From Bugulina stolonifera (Eukaryota > Bryozoa > Gymnolaemata > Cheilostomatida > Bugulidae), in NCBI GenBank assembly GCA_935421135.1, contig OW285194.1, positions 7,610,376 to 7,674,375 of the forward strand: a DNA stretch of 64,000 bases, written 5' to 3'. Below the pieces are notes generated by a model. That model was not told where the DNA came from. It made no database searches and saw only the letters and a list, made by a program, of their open reading frames with translations. Position numbers and translations under genes: made by a program. Shown here piece after piece: positions 51,295 through 63,690 of this stretch (the stretch's first letter is position 1; each line of letters begins with the position of its first letter).

Positions 51295-51522
51295 TCCTGT
51301 GCCTTTTTGTGGTTTTAGATTTTAGCTAAACATAGACAGGACTGAATTGGGTAGACAATCAGACAGATGTAATGTGGATATACTGGGCTGCGTGGGAATT
51401 AAAAGAAAGAGTAAAAATAATAGCTGACATTCACTCTACCAGGATTCTCCAGTAAATAGATAAGCAACTCAGAGAGATCATCTGCTGGCCCTATTGGTTC
51501 TACATGTCCTGGATATATCACC

Positions 51523-52580
51523 AGTTGTGTATGTGTAGTTGTGTATGTATGTGTAGTTGTGTGTGTACGTGTAGTTGTGTATGTATGTGTAGTTGTGTAT
51601 GTATGTGTAGTTGTGTATGTATGTGTAGTTGTGTATGTATGTGTAATTGTGTATGTATGTGTAGTTGTGTATGTATGTGTAGTTGTGTATGTATGTGTAG
51701 TAGTGTATGTGTGTGTAGTAGTGTATGTGTGTGTAGTTGTGTATGTATGTGTAGTTGTGTATGTATGTGTAGTTGTGTATGTATGTATGTATGTGTAGTT
51801 GTGTATGTATGTGTAGTAGTACATGTATGTGTAGTAGTGTATGTGTGTGTAGTTGTGTATGTATGTGTAGTTGTGTATGTATGTGTAGTAGTGCATGTAT
51901 GTGTAGTAGTGCATGTGTGTGTAGTAGTGTAGGTGTCTGTGCAGTTGTGTATGTATGTGTAGTTGTGTATGTATGTGTAGTTGTGTATGTATGTGTAGTA
52001 GTGTATGTGTGTGTAGTAGTGTATGTGTGTGTAGTTGTGTATGTATGTGTAGTTGTGTATGTATGTGTAGTTGTGTATGTATGTATGTATGTGTAGTTGT
52101 GTATGTATGTGTAGTAGTACATGTATGTGTAGTAGTGTATGTGTGTGTAGTTGTGTATGTATGTGTAGTTGTGTATGTATGTGTAGTAGTGCATGTATGT
52201 GTAGTAGTGCATGTGTGTGTAGTAGTGTAGGTGTCTGTGCAGTTGTGTATGTATGTGTAGTTGTGTATGTATGTGTAGTTGTGTATGTATGTGTAGTTGT
52301 GTATGTATGTGTAGTTGTGTATGTATGTGTAGTAGTGCACGTATGTGTAGTAGTGCATGTGTGTGTAGTAGTGTAGGTGTCTGTGCAGTTGTGTATGTAT
52401 GTGTAGTTGTGTATGTCTGTGCAGTTGTGTATGTATGTGTAGTTGTGTATGTATGTGTAGTTGTGTATGTATGTGTAGTTGTGTATGTATGTGTAGTTGT
52501 GTATGTATGTGTAGTTGTGTATGTATGTGTAGTAGTGTATGTGTGTGTAGTTGTGTACGTATAGTAAGTAAGTAGTAGTA
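51523..52580. repeat. Minisatellite, 18-bp unit with higher-order structure
   Basis: About 1.05 kb of GTAGTTGTGTATGTATGT and variants. Blocks recur at about 298 and 146 bp, marked by GTAGGTGTCTGTGCAGTTG near 51929, 52227 and 52373. Long reading frames (TTHTYTTTHTY and VCVVVYVCVV types) on both strands are artefacts. Confidence 0.92.
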
Positions 52581-52748
52581 GTGCAAGTTTACAAACAGGA
52601 AGGTTACTTGTACCACAGAGTGGCAGATTTTGGGGAATTCTGTTGAGTAATTGTGATTCGAAGCACCTCAAATTCATATTTTCGGTAAAATAATCATGGC
52701 TTAGAAAAATAGAATTTTATAATCATTTCAGAAAGAGAAATCACAAAT

Positions 52749-54046
52749 CAGGGGCGTAACTTTTGAAAAATTTTTGGGGTGGCTAGAAGTTGGGAGTTTA
52801 TGCAGGCCATCGGCCTGCCCGAGCGCGGAGCGCGAGAGCGGGGTGGGTGCGGGAGGGGCGCAGCGCCCTCCCGCAAGGGGGGTCCGGGGGTCTCCCCCGG
52901 AAAAAAATTAGAAAATTACTACCTAGATGTGCAATTTCGGGACGTTTAAGGTGTAAAATTACTGCTCAAAATACATGTAATTGGAAATTAGATATGTATA
53001 GTCAAGTAAATCAAAGTAGCACAAGACAGTTGAAATTTTTCACGCTGTGATACATTAAACTGACCTTTTCATAAACAGATATAGAATAAGTTTGAGCGCC
53101 GAAAAAATATAGGCTAAATTGGTTCTCTTATATGATCTCCTAAGTAATTATTCCTCACTACTAAAGCTTCACTAGAATTTAGACCTATATTATCTCAACT
53201 AGGCCACCTTAAGCACACTAGATCTGACTAGTACTGACTAGTACTGACTAGTACTGACTAGTCCACTTAAACTACTGACCAGGTTACTATCACGAAATTT
53301 GAAACAAAATAAAAATACAGAAACAAAAAAATAATATACAGATAAGTCAGCTACCACTAGCACCAAAAGGTTTTGGGTTTTCATTCTCCAGAAAAAACAT
53401 TTTTTCCTACACTGACAAAAATAAGAATAGAATTATTTAATTAAATAATATTATATATAATATATATAATAATTATATTATATAAATATTAATTTATTGT
53501 TATTATATTTTATTAATATTCCTTTTAGATTTTTAATAATATCAAAATCCCACTCATGTAGCCACCAAATCTAGCAATAGGCTTTGCTCACATACATACT
53601 AACAATCTACTTGAAAGCCTATACAATGTTCATCTTTTTATTGGAGGACGGAGGTTGTAAAGAAGCAACTACAACTTAAAAAGTAGCAACAAGTTATTCG
53701 GTCTATATGGAAAATTCCAAGTTATGTAGCTTGAGATTAAAGTAATTCAAGTAGCTACAAACCTTGGGCTAATCACCCTGATTGTAAACAATGATTGGCT
53801 ATTTCTAGTAATCCGATAATTTGATTGGCTTGTGTGGAAAGTAGCGTGTCGCATAAATTATATTCTATACTACATCCTTAGAAATACGTAGTAAGGAAAA
53901 CTGTTTGCCGCGGTCATAGGAGAAGATAACTCTATGGCCGCCGTAGAATTGATACCCCTGAATTCAAAAACACCATTTTTGGGCCACTTTATTTTGAGAT
54001 TTAGGGGCGGCCATGCCGCTCTGCCGCCCCTAAAGTTACGGCCCTG
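52749..54046. mobile_element. DNA transposon remnant (1298 bp) with 5-bp target duplication
   Basis: The left end CAGGGGCGTAACTTT and the right end, inverted, CAGGGCCGTAACTTT form 15-bp terminal repeats with one mismatch. The flanks are CAAAT on both sides (52744..52748 and 54047..54051). A GC-rich block (52800..52910) has GAGCGCGGAGCGCGAGAGCG and GGTCCGGGGGTCTCCC. No transposase frame. Superfamily unclear; hAT-like and other families are possible. Confidence 0.75.
53221..53262. repeat. Short tandem repeat GACTAGTACT
   Basis: Four copies of a 10-bp palindromic unit inside the 52749..54046 element. Confidence 0.8.
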
Positions 54047-54393
54047 CAAATAGAACGGAATAAACCATCTTCGATTTGGGAAGAGCAGTTGATCAAATGT
54101 TGTATATAATAACACATAATATAATAATATAATATAATAATAATTATAAAAATAAAAGTAATACTGGAATAAAAGAAAATCTAACACAGTCTAATAATCA
54201 TAATAGACCCACAGTTAAGTTATATTACTAAGGCTACTACGTGGGTGCCTAGCCTACTATGTGGGTACTAAGGCTACTTTGTTCTTAGCTCTACCATTAT
54301 GTTAGACTGTGCAATCTCACATCAGTGTATAGGTGTATAATAGCTGGGGAGGCGACGATTAAATAGCACTGGATCAGCTCCCAGAACCTAAGA

Positions 54394-57300
54394 CTAGCCG
54401 TCTGCTTCTAGTTCCTCCTCTTTCAAACGTCTGACAACCCCAGTGGTACCATTTAAATAGATGACATCACCTGGTGACAAACAGACAGACATACATATAG
54501 TATGAGGGTATAATATACAAGAGATAATGTAGGAGGCATACAAGATGTGACAACAACATAAATTAAAGTTTTATTCAAGTACACGATCATCAAGTGCAAG
54601 CTGTTATGTAATTATTGTATTACACAATACCTGTTCCCTACCACTAATTAATTCATATGACTATTAAGTAGTATTAAAGCTATTTATTTAGGGTGCATAT
54701 TGGTGTAACAAGAGCTAGGTAATTCTCCCAGATAATGGAGTAACATGTATTGGTACTGAATACTTGCATGGTATGCAAGTATGATATGGTTATACATGTA
54801 ACTAAGCTCAACAGGCAATGTATAGTATAGAGCTCCCGTTAAAAGTGTCACTATGACAAGATCAAACCTACTTTTGGCAAGGTGGCCACTAAAACTCTAT
54901 GACAGGCAATAGCTATAGCAGAAACTAATTACTAGGCTACATTCTTGCAGGTTTTGGTGATATTTGGGGTGGCAGTTTCTAGGCATAATTATATTCACAC
55001 CCATACCATACCATTACAGTCATATTACACAAACTTCACAAAACACTCTATTCCATGCCAGCACAATACAAAACTGGAGGGCCACATTTTGCAAGTATTT
55101 TCATTCCATTTGTCATATATAAAGAGTTGAGCCGGTAGATTTTTTTTATCAGCAAATATTTAATTCTGGTATGAGTTGTCCCAGGTCGGAATGTTAAGAG
55201 GACAGATTAACTTGTTTTTTTTTAATTTAATAACTATTAAAACCACTTCACAGGATCGCTAGTGACAGCTATCACTAGGCAGAGAGAGAGAGAGAGAGAG
55301 GCGACTCCCACCCATTACTCCTGAACAAACAGTAATATCAATTACATAATTAATTATGTGGAAATTACCAAGAATCCCCTAAAAGAGTAGTCAAGCATTT
55401 ATTTTTAAATATTAGCAAATGCTTAGGAAGACAATTCCCACCAATATGTATTCACATTGGTATCGTTCACTATTTTTGGAATTAAAATATCTCCTGACAG
55501 TATGAAAGCTCGAGGTGAACAATTGCTACACTAGAATTGAATGAATTTAAGACAGACCTCACAGTAGAACTCTCTGCACAATGCAGTTCGTACACAGTAC
55601 CAGAAACTACCAAAAATGGTAAACTATCAATTCATATAAACATTGACGACCTAAGACATCAAGACTTCTAGTCAATCGAATTAATCGTGTATTTAGCGAG
55701 AACGGCCAAGTTCAGTTGTACTGAAAAGACATACTTACTTGAGTTGAATACTTGTGTAGCACCCTGACAGCTAGCCACACATGGTATCCCATACTCCCTT
55801 GCCACCACAGCACCTGATAACAGGAACGGATATGTATGTTCGTAAGAGGACAGGCAGTCAGCCAATCACAGGTCAGACTGCATTATATCACTATGGGATG
55901 AGATATACAATGTATAGACACACTACCATGAGATACCACAGAATTACTAATGGTTATAAAATAAGAGCAGTCTTGGACTAGTGGTTACAGCGCTGGGCCT
56001 TCAACCCGAAACCCAAAGTTAAAATTCTAATAGTTTACTCTAATGAATATTCTTTGTAATGTTGCTAACATGTCAGAGCTCTGCTTCCCTTAAACAGAGA
56101 ATAACATATTATAGATATCTTGTCTTTCTCACATGGGAGAACAACTCTTACAAGGCTCAACTTGATGATAGCTGTGCACCTAGGCCCTTGGAGTTGTTCT
56201 CTTATCAGCTAAGAGTCAGAAATTTCAAAAATTAAAGAAACTTCTCGGACATTTTGGAGTTGTTTAACTTTTGAAAGAGAGCAAACGACAACACGACCGA
56301 TGACCATAAAAACTTGAACCACTTTTATTTAATCTTTGAAAGTAGATTGCTTGCTGGTAAAAAACTTGAAATAGATGACAAATTTTACTCACAGCTGAGC
56401 CTTGGGAAAGCCGTTTATGGGATAAATAACTATCAGTAGATTTATGAAAGACAGCACATTATACTAACCGTGTGAAACGAGACCACCTTGCTCTGTAACC
56501 ACGCCAGTTACGATAGGGAAGTACGGAGCCCAGCCGATATCCGTAAAGTGTACTATCATTATATCATTCTTCTACAACATGCGTATTCATACATGTACAT
56601 ACATATACATGTACATACATATACATGTACATACATATACATGTACATACATATACATGTACATACATATACATGTACATACATATACATGTACATACAC
56701 ATACATGTACATACATATACATGTACATACATATACATGTATATATAAATAACAGTTTATTGGATTGATAACAGTTTAATATGTATAGTATATATGAGAT
56801 TCACCAAATGGTCGCAGGCATATTGTAGTTACCATAATATATAGCCTGCGAGTCATCAGTGATAGTGCATAGCAGTAGAGTCAGAAATGGAGGAGCAATC
56901 TCTGGGAAAAAAGACTACAAACATGGCATCCTTTGCTTACCTGTATTGTGTGCGCATCAGATAGGCTCTTCACAACTCTAGCTATTCCTGTCACCTCCCC
57001 AACACTGACTGGCATACCTTTGAGCTCTGTCTCTACTTCCAATGATCTTGTCCCATCAATCACAGCCAACTGCAACGAGTATACAAACAATCAAACTTGC
57101 TGTCCCACCCAGCCGGTGGGTTTACAATATCAGAATAAGTTCATCCTGACGACTAGAAATATACATATTTAGGTGTTTGGTTTATCCTTTAGTAAACCGA
57201 TTTGTTAATTTTGCTGAATATATGTTTGTGTGGCCAATCACTGCCACGGTGTCTGTATCAAAATGATACCGTAAAACAACTTTCATCAACCAGTCGGTAA

Positions 57301-60300
57301 ACTATATTGTATGCATAAGTCAATTAATTGATTAACTGACTGACTGACTGATCGATTGATTCTCACCGGTTCTGGATAGCCTTCATTGAATCTGGGAAAC
57401 TTGATGGTCTCCATCTTGGCATAAGCTCGTTGTCTTCGTTTGGCTCTATAATTATAGAATATAAGGTTATCATACAGTGCAAAGTCAGGGATGTAGTCTC
57501 GTAAAAACATGTATAAAAACTCAATTCAAAATATTTAAAATATTTCCATGTTTCTGTACATACATTAGTTTTATAGAGAATAAGATTTTCAAAACAACGA
57601 TTAGTAAACTCACCTGTTAATAAGCCTGCCATTACGTGTCTTTATGACTTCCTTCAGCTCTGAGTATGTAAGGAAGAAAACAAGGTGGGGGGAAGGAAGA
57701 TAACCCTGAAATATATAGCAACGCCACCACACAAATAATATCATGTGTTATGTCAACTGATAGCGGAAACGCTCTCTTTTGGATATATGAGAGAAAACAT
57801 TGTAAATGGTTGCAGAAGAATCTGGAATCTAAGAGTCTCCAATTGATATGATATACACATTATGATGTGAGCTCCAACCTAGTTATATTTTCATTTATAC
57901 AGACTATTTACGGTTTGGGAGCTACATTCTAACTGTTAAAGGATCAGTGTCACCGTTTTTGTTTACATTTTGAGACACCCATGTGCTCGCTAGAGCGAAC
58001 GTCATGATTGGTTACTTGAACTTTATTATAATTGGCTAACTAAATCAAACGCGCATGTACACGTGTGGGAAAACCCATTGGGTGATCGATGGGAATCAGT
58101 TGGCTGTAGACAGAATTAGAATAAAATATAATATTTTGCTTTTGCCAAAATGAAATTATTGTTGCAAGATGAAAATGCTATCAAGAGATGATATGATACA
58201 AGGTATATGGCAAGCACAGCAAAAATTGCAATCATTTGATCATCATATCAAATCAATGAAAGTAAATTAACTTTGATTTTAATTTAATTTTTAATGTCAA
58301 TGTGAATGTACTATGCCAGTGTAGTTGATATTAAAAAAAGTTATTTATACATGTGGATATAGCAATAATAATTATTGTTATTTACTTTTTGCTCACATTG
58401 GTACATAAGTAATTTGTTAAAATAACATACTAGGTACTTATGGCTAATTATGAATGTAGCCTACTTTACTATTTTAAACTCTACTAAAATGGATAAAATG
58501 CAAAATAAAATATTGGGATTATAATATTAACTTGATTAACTATGATTGTTGCTATCTACATATATGTAGGCCTATATACAGCACCTAATCAAAAACTTAA
58601 TTTATTGAATTTCAAAATAATTGTATCGTTTGATTGCAGCCGTAAGTAAAATAAACTTTTGATGACACTATAGTCAACTCATTTGCTTTCTCTGTTGTAA
58701 TAATAATACTATGATGACTAAAATGTGTGTAATAAATGCTTCTTTTTAGCAGTTTGTCAAGACTATGACCCAGGAATGTCAAGTCCCATCAATGGCAACC
58801 TCTTAAAGTCATACTTGAGTGACGAGTATTGTACCTTAGACACTGAGTTGACTTGTTGTACATAGGTATACATAAGGTAAGTGCATCATCAACTTTCAAG
58901 GTTCTGTCTAATCAAAAAATGTGAAGTGTTGACGCATCAGTACAGCAAAACCTTCGCTGTAAACACTGCTGCATGTACATATTACTTTTCTGTACTGTGG
59001 TTTTTGGAATGTAGCCTAGCAAAATTGGTATCGATTTGATTTGTATTCATCATTTTCAATCTATTACATTGTACCTAGCAGTTATATTCAGTTGCTTAGT
59101 GTGGTCTGATTTTAGGTACCATCTGTTGATGTTAATGTACTTTTAAGTGATCCAATGGTATGATAACATGTTCACATAATGTTGTAGAATAGAAACATCT
59201 ATCAAGCAACATGCTTGAACTGAAGTACTTACTGACAATTCGAGCAGCCAAATCAATTGTATGGTTTGTAAAGTATTGACCAGTACCTTCAAATATTAAT
59301 ATTCTGCCACAATTGGAATTTTTTTCATTTTTATATGTATTAGTTGCAGTTGGCCTGATATTTCATGTATGATCTTTCAGTAAATAGAATTTCAATGAGT
59401 ACAGTACATGTTGTATTTGATGCCTGTGATGGCCAATTCCATTTTGATTTTTTCTATATTGTGCAGTTACATTAGTGATCTTTTCTATTTACTAAGTCGG
59501 TTATTACTGCCCCGTTTCAAGTGACCGTAATCCACAAGCTTTAATGTTAACAAGAACTAATATTATGCACTCATGGTTGTTTGCAATTAGCCGAGTGGAT
59601 TTAGTTTTGTTCCAAGATGTCATTATTTTGAATTCCAAGATTACTCATGTTTTTTGTGTTTGCAGCCATAGTAAATGGAAAATACATGCAGCTCAAAATT
59701 TATACTTTATAGACTATTATATTTGATTTTACATTTATTTTGTGCTATTTTTCTTATCTTTCTTAGGCTTTAGGGAGGATTTATTTTACTAGATGAAACT
59801 GCAATTTTCCATTTGCAAAGACATGTAAGTGCTGTAGTTATGAACATCAATTTACTGATTATTTACCAATACAGTCTCCAGACAAATTTTATTGCCCTCT
59901 CCGTTTTATGACACCGAGCTGTGATTGCAAGATTAATTTAGGCCTACTAGTATACTTTTGGCAAAGTGCTGGAGACTAAAACCAATAGCCATGGAATCAC
60001 GTGCACAAGTATAGATCCGCCCAACTATGATTCATATACATTTAAACAAAAATGTTTGAAATGATTCTGGCTATTATTTGATTTGTCGTACTTTCAGAAA
60101 ATGTAACCGTCATTCTAAGTTATTAATATGAGGACATCAAATGACTATTCAACTTCAATATCTTAAAACATTTATTGTTTATTTACGATATCTGTTTATA
60201 ACAAAATACATCGATGAAAACAGCCGAATCCAGAGTAAAATACATGTGTAAAGTATTGAACATGAACAGAAATCATAATGAGATACACAGTCCATGTAGC

Positions 60301-62957
60301 GTGCCAGCAGAAGTTTGTTTTCAATCGTAATCACTCAGCTTGAATGCTGAGGCACTATAACGCTTCACCTTTTATAGAGTTACTTGTTGAAGAAACCTCT
60401 TGGAGTATGGGTGAACTGTACATTTGGAACGCTTCTTTTGCAATCCAATATGTACTATCTGCAATTCAAATTTGTAGAGCATTTTATTAAGAAAAGTGGT
60501 TGTGACCCTCGAAGAGAACACATCAATAGTTAGTGGCAATGTAGTTTTGGTTGGGTTCAACTCTCACAGCAGAATTTCCCACCCTGTTGAATAGATGATG
60601 CTGAAGTACTAGTATTGATAATCAAGTTAATGTACATAACATATTACTGCTACAACACTTACCTATGCTTTTTCCAACATTGGAGATAAAGATGATATGG
60701 TGCAAGCTGGAGAATAGATGAATTTGAATTTCCACACCAGTGTCTGGTCGCATGGAATTGGTCTAGCTTTGTTCCCGTTCGTTCATACAGCTTTAGAATC
60801 TCACTGTGCTAAATAATAATGATAATAATATAATATTCATGGCGCCAAACACAATTCTTTAATGTGGCTGCCCGATAGCAGAGCTAGTCGAATGGGTCTC
60901 CACGGCTCCTAGAGCTGAATATTATTATAGTTCGATATGGCACAGAAGAAAGACCTTCGGAATGAAAACCTAAATCACATGGGTTGTCAGTTTTATTAGC
61001 TAAAGCATGTGTGTTTCACATTTTGCAAGAATAAACTGATGAAATTTACCTCAATGAGTTTATAAGTTTGTGCATAAGCTAAATTCAAGAAGACGGTTTT
61101 AATGCTACCTTGTAACGAGCCTTGTCGCTACATAATAAATTATAAACACCTACCAGTAGAAAGAACTGGATGTAGAAATTGAAGTTGGCATTCGATTTAC
61201 ATTTTTTTCATCAAAGGTGAGTGTGTGTCTTTACCCTGCTCACCAGATCATTCCTTCTTTCCAACAAACAGTCGAGTTCAACTATGTCTTTATCAATGCC
61301 AGGAAAGTTACTTGCTGACAGTATTGGAACTAGCCTGTAATCAACACAGTGAGTACATCATAAGATACAAATACGATAAAAACATAAAATGCTTTAAAAA
61401 TAAAACTTGGCTGTTTTAAACAAAAAGAAACTTTGACCATGCAAACATACATAAAAGTACACCAGGTTAGCTCAGCTGCATTAGATAGGGGTGAGTTTGT
61501 GTCTAATGAAGTTAGTATCAGTCCCACAAATCTTTTAGATTTAGCCTGGGAAAAGGGGGGGGGGGGTTGAAAGAGTGAATAAACTAAATACAGTAATTCA
61601 AATACCTTGGATAGACCAGATCAGTCAATTGATTATTTTAGAAATAAACTTTATGATGGAATTATTGTTTGCATTTTCGCAGGATACGTATATTGTAAAT
61701 TCAAAATTATATTTGAATATGTATATTGTAGATGATTTAATACAACAATACAATAACTTCCCATTTTCACAAAGTTCATTGTGACCGATTGTCAAAACTA
61801 AATTTAATACTAACTGAAATTTAGTTTCACCAGTATTGTAATATAAATATAAATATATGTTAAAATCATAATGATATGATAATCATTTAGATTATTATAT
61901 TAATTTATATCATAATATAACCTAATTAACATTATAATAGTATGAAATATCATAATCACATGACTTAATTTTTTGTATTATAAGTTATCTAACTCTTTTT
62001 ATCATTTAAAAAATTAATATAAATATTATAATAATATTTAATTTCAAACCTAATCATTTGTTTTTTAAACAAAATAAATAAAGAAAAGAGTACACATATT
62101 AAATGCTTACTATGCTGAGTATTGTGGTAGCTGACAATCTGGCCATAAACTAAGCTCATATTCTTTAGAAAATGAAAATTCAAATTTCGAACGCCATTCT
62201 TAGCATTTCTGTGCACTATGAATTCTCAACTCAATCCATAGACATAGGCGAAGATAGATAGTATAGTACCTTGGTACTTGCAATAACTCTGTGATCAATT
62301 GTATTGTAAACAAAATACCACGTGCAGACCGCTAGCATGGTCATGTGACTTTGCTTTGTTTATAAAATTTGATGCTAGTATGATAATCCATAGTTTCGGA
62401 TAAACAATGGCAGCTATAAAAATAAAACTTTTTTCGAGGGTGTAATATAAATTGAAGGATGCATGGTTGCAAGTAGTATATGCTCATGGATTATTTTTGC
62501 ATTTTTCGGGCTACTTTTGAAAATATTCTCAAAAAACCAAACCTCTCTCTATACAACTTATATAAAAAAATTGCGGTTTAGGGTGTCTTCATTAAAAAAA
62601 TCGTCCTAGGGCAGCACATAGCGCATCGCGCGATGCATCATGGGAAGCAGAAATATGTTGAGAGCACAACTCTGCAACTTGTAACTTTCCTGCTGCCTTC
62701 ATTTTAACACAAATTTACATTTGCTGAGCAAGGTAATTAGTGACAGGGATCCTTTAAAAAACACAACAATGAGTCAATGGAGTTTGGCAAGTGCTTTGGC
62801 AGGAGAAGACAAATCTACTCCACTACTCAGTAGGTAAGATGATTGAGTACTTACCTGTTTGTGCATAAGCTCAGACAGTTTCCAGAATCCCAGTTTAGCT
62901 TTACTTACTGACTTGACCAGTATTGACTGCAACATAGAGACGACACGTTTCCAACCT
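54394..62957 (-). CDS. PEP synthase/PPDK-like protein, C-terminal part (5' end beyond window)
   Basis: Exons in transcript order are 62855..62957, 57614..57705, 57367..57445, 56941..57069, 56469..56571, 55739..55813 and 54394..54470, all in frame, about 218 visible residues. Order of motifs: KLGFWKLSELM, GYLPSPHLVFFLTYSELKE, LKGMPVSVGEVTGIARVV, HFTDIGWAPYFP, then GGLVSHGAVVAREYGIPCV and LNGTTGVVRRL before the stop. GGxxSHxAxxAR is the phosphohistidine signature of the mobile domain of phosphoenolpyruvate synthase, PPDK and rifampicin phosphotransferase, and the His is present. This domain shuttles phosphate between an ATP-grasp domain and the acceptor site; the ATP-binding half should lie beyond 64000. 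Substrate cannot be read from this part. The first visible acceptor overlaps a 46-bp satellite. Confidence 0.85.
55976..56032 (+). mobile_element. tRNA-like SINE fragment
   Basis: CTAGTGGTTACAGCGCTGGG resembles a tRNA A-box arm and is followed by CTTCAACCCGAAACCC, but the B box is decayed (AAGTTAAAATTC). It lies in an intron of the PEP-domain gene. Confidence 0.4.
56588..56742. repeat. 16-bp tandem repeat (ACATGTACATACATAT)
   Basis: About nine copies, adjacent to the acceptor of the 56469..56571 exon, alternating purine-pyrimidine throughout. Confidence 0.9.
57706..62854. other. Large intron of the PEP-domain gene
   Basis: 5.1 kb, very AT-rich. It includes two candidate same-strand exons (60663..61334, separate entry) and a G run near 61556..61566. 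Nothing else is supported. Confidence 0.55.
60663..61334 (-). CDS. Two candidate exons nested in the intron, unrecognised
   Basis: Minus strand 61235..61334 (VPILSASNFPGIDKDIVELD, ERRNDLVSR) and 60663..60808 (HSEILKLYERTGTKLDQFHA, then TRHWCGNSNSSILQLAPYHL and YLQCWKKH). Both have GT-AG borders and join in phase (0). The Trp/Cys/His-rich composition looks conserved rather than random. They do not fit between the flanking PEP-domain exons, which join directly, so a nested gene or alternative exons are possible. Minus-strand AATAAA signals near 60170 could serve its 3' end. The flanking exons are not identified. Confidence 0.4.
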
Positions 62958-63690
62958 CTATACAACAGTGTAGATAGAGTACATTATACCAATAAATATA
63001 CCTCTATACAACCGTGTAGATAGAGTACATTATACCAATAAATATACCTCTATACAACAGTGTAGATAGAGTACATTATACCAATAAATATACCTCTATA
63101 CAACAGTGTAGATAGAGTACATTATACCAATAAATATACCTCTATACAACAGTGTAGATAGAGTACATTATACCAATAAATATACCTCTATACAACAGTG
63201 TAGATAGAGTACATTATACCAATAAATATACCTCTATACAACAGTGTAGATAGAGTACATTATACCAATAAATATACCTCTATACAACAGTGTAGATAGA
63301 GTACATTATACCAATAAATATACCTCTATACAACAGTGTAGATAGAGTACATTATACCAATAAATATACCTCTACACAACAGTGTAGATAGAGTACATTA
63401 TACCAATAAATATACCTCTACACAACAGTGTAGATAGAGTACATTATACCAATAAATATACCTCTATACAACAGTGTAGATAGAGTACATTATACCAATA
63501 AATATACCTCTATACAACAGTGTAGATAGAGTACATTATACCAATAAATATACCTCTATACAACAGTGTAGATAGAGTACATTATACCAATAAATATACC
63601 TCTATACAACAGTGTAGATAGAGTACATTATATCAATAAATATACCTCTATACAACAGTGTAGATAGAGTACATTATACCAATAAATATA
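62955..63690. repeat. 46-bp satellite, 16 copies, each with a splice-acceptor copy
   Basis: Sixteen near-identical units starting every 46 bp from 62955 (CCTCTATACAACAGTGTAGA...). On the minus strand each unit contains CTGTTGTATAG followed by AGG, the same sequence that forms the acceptor of the 62855..62957 exon. Units differ at only a few positions. Confidence 0.95.

Noticed and set aside
51399..52677. 400-codon minus-strand frames of THTYTT repeats
   Set aside because: They arise because the 18-bp unit lacks stops in several frames on both strands; the non-repeat tail (YPGHVEPIGPADDLSELLIY) has no supported splice partner.
62955..63690. CRISPR-like array
   Set aside because: Units are contiguous with no unique spacers, in a eukaryotic intron; it is a satellite.
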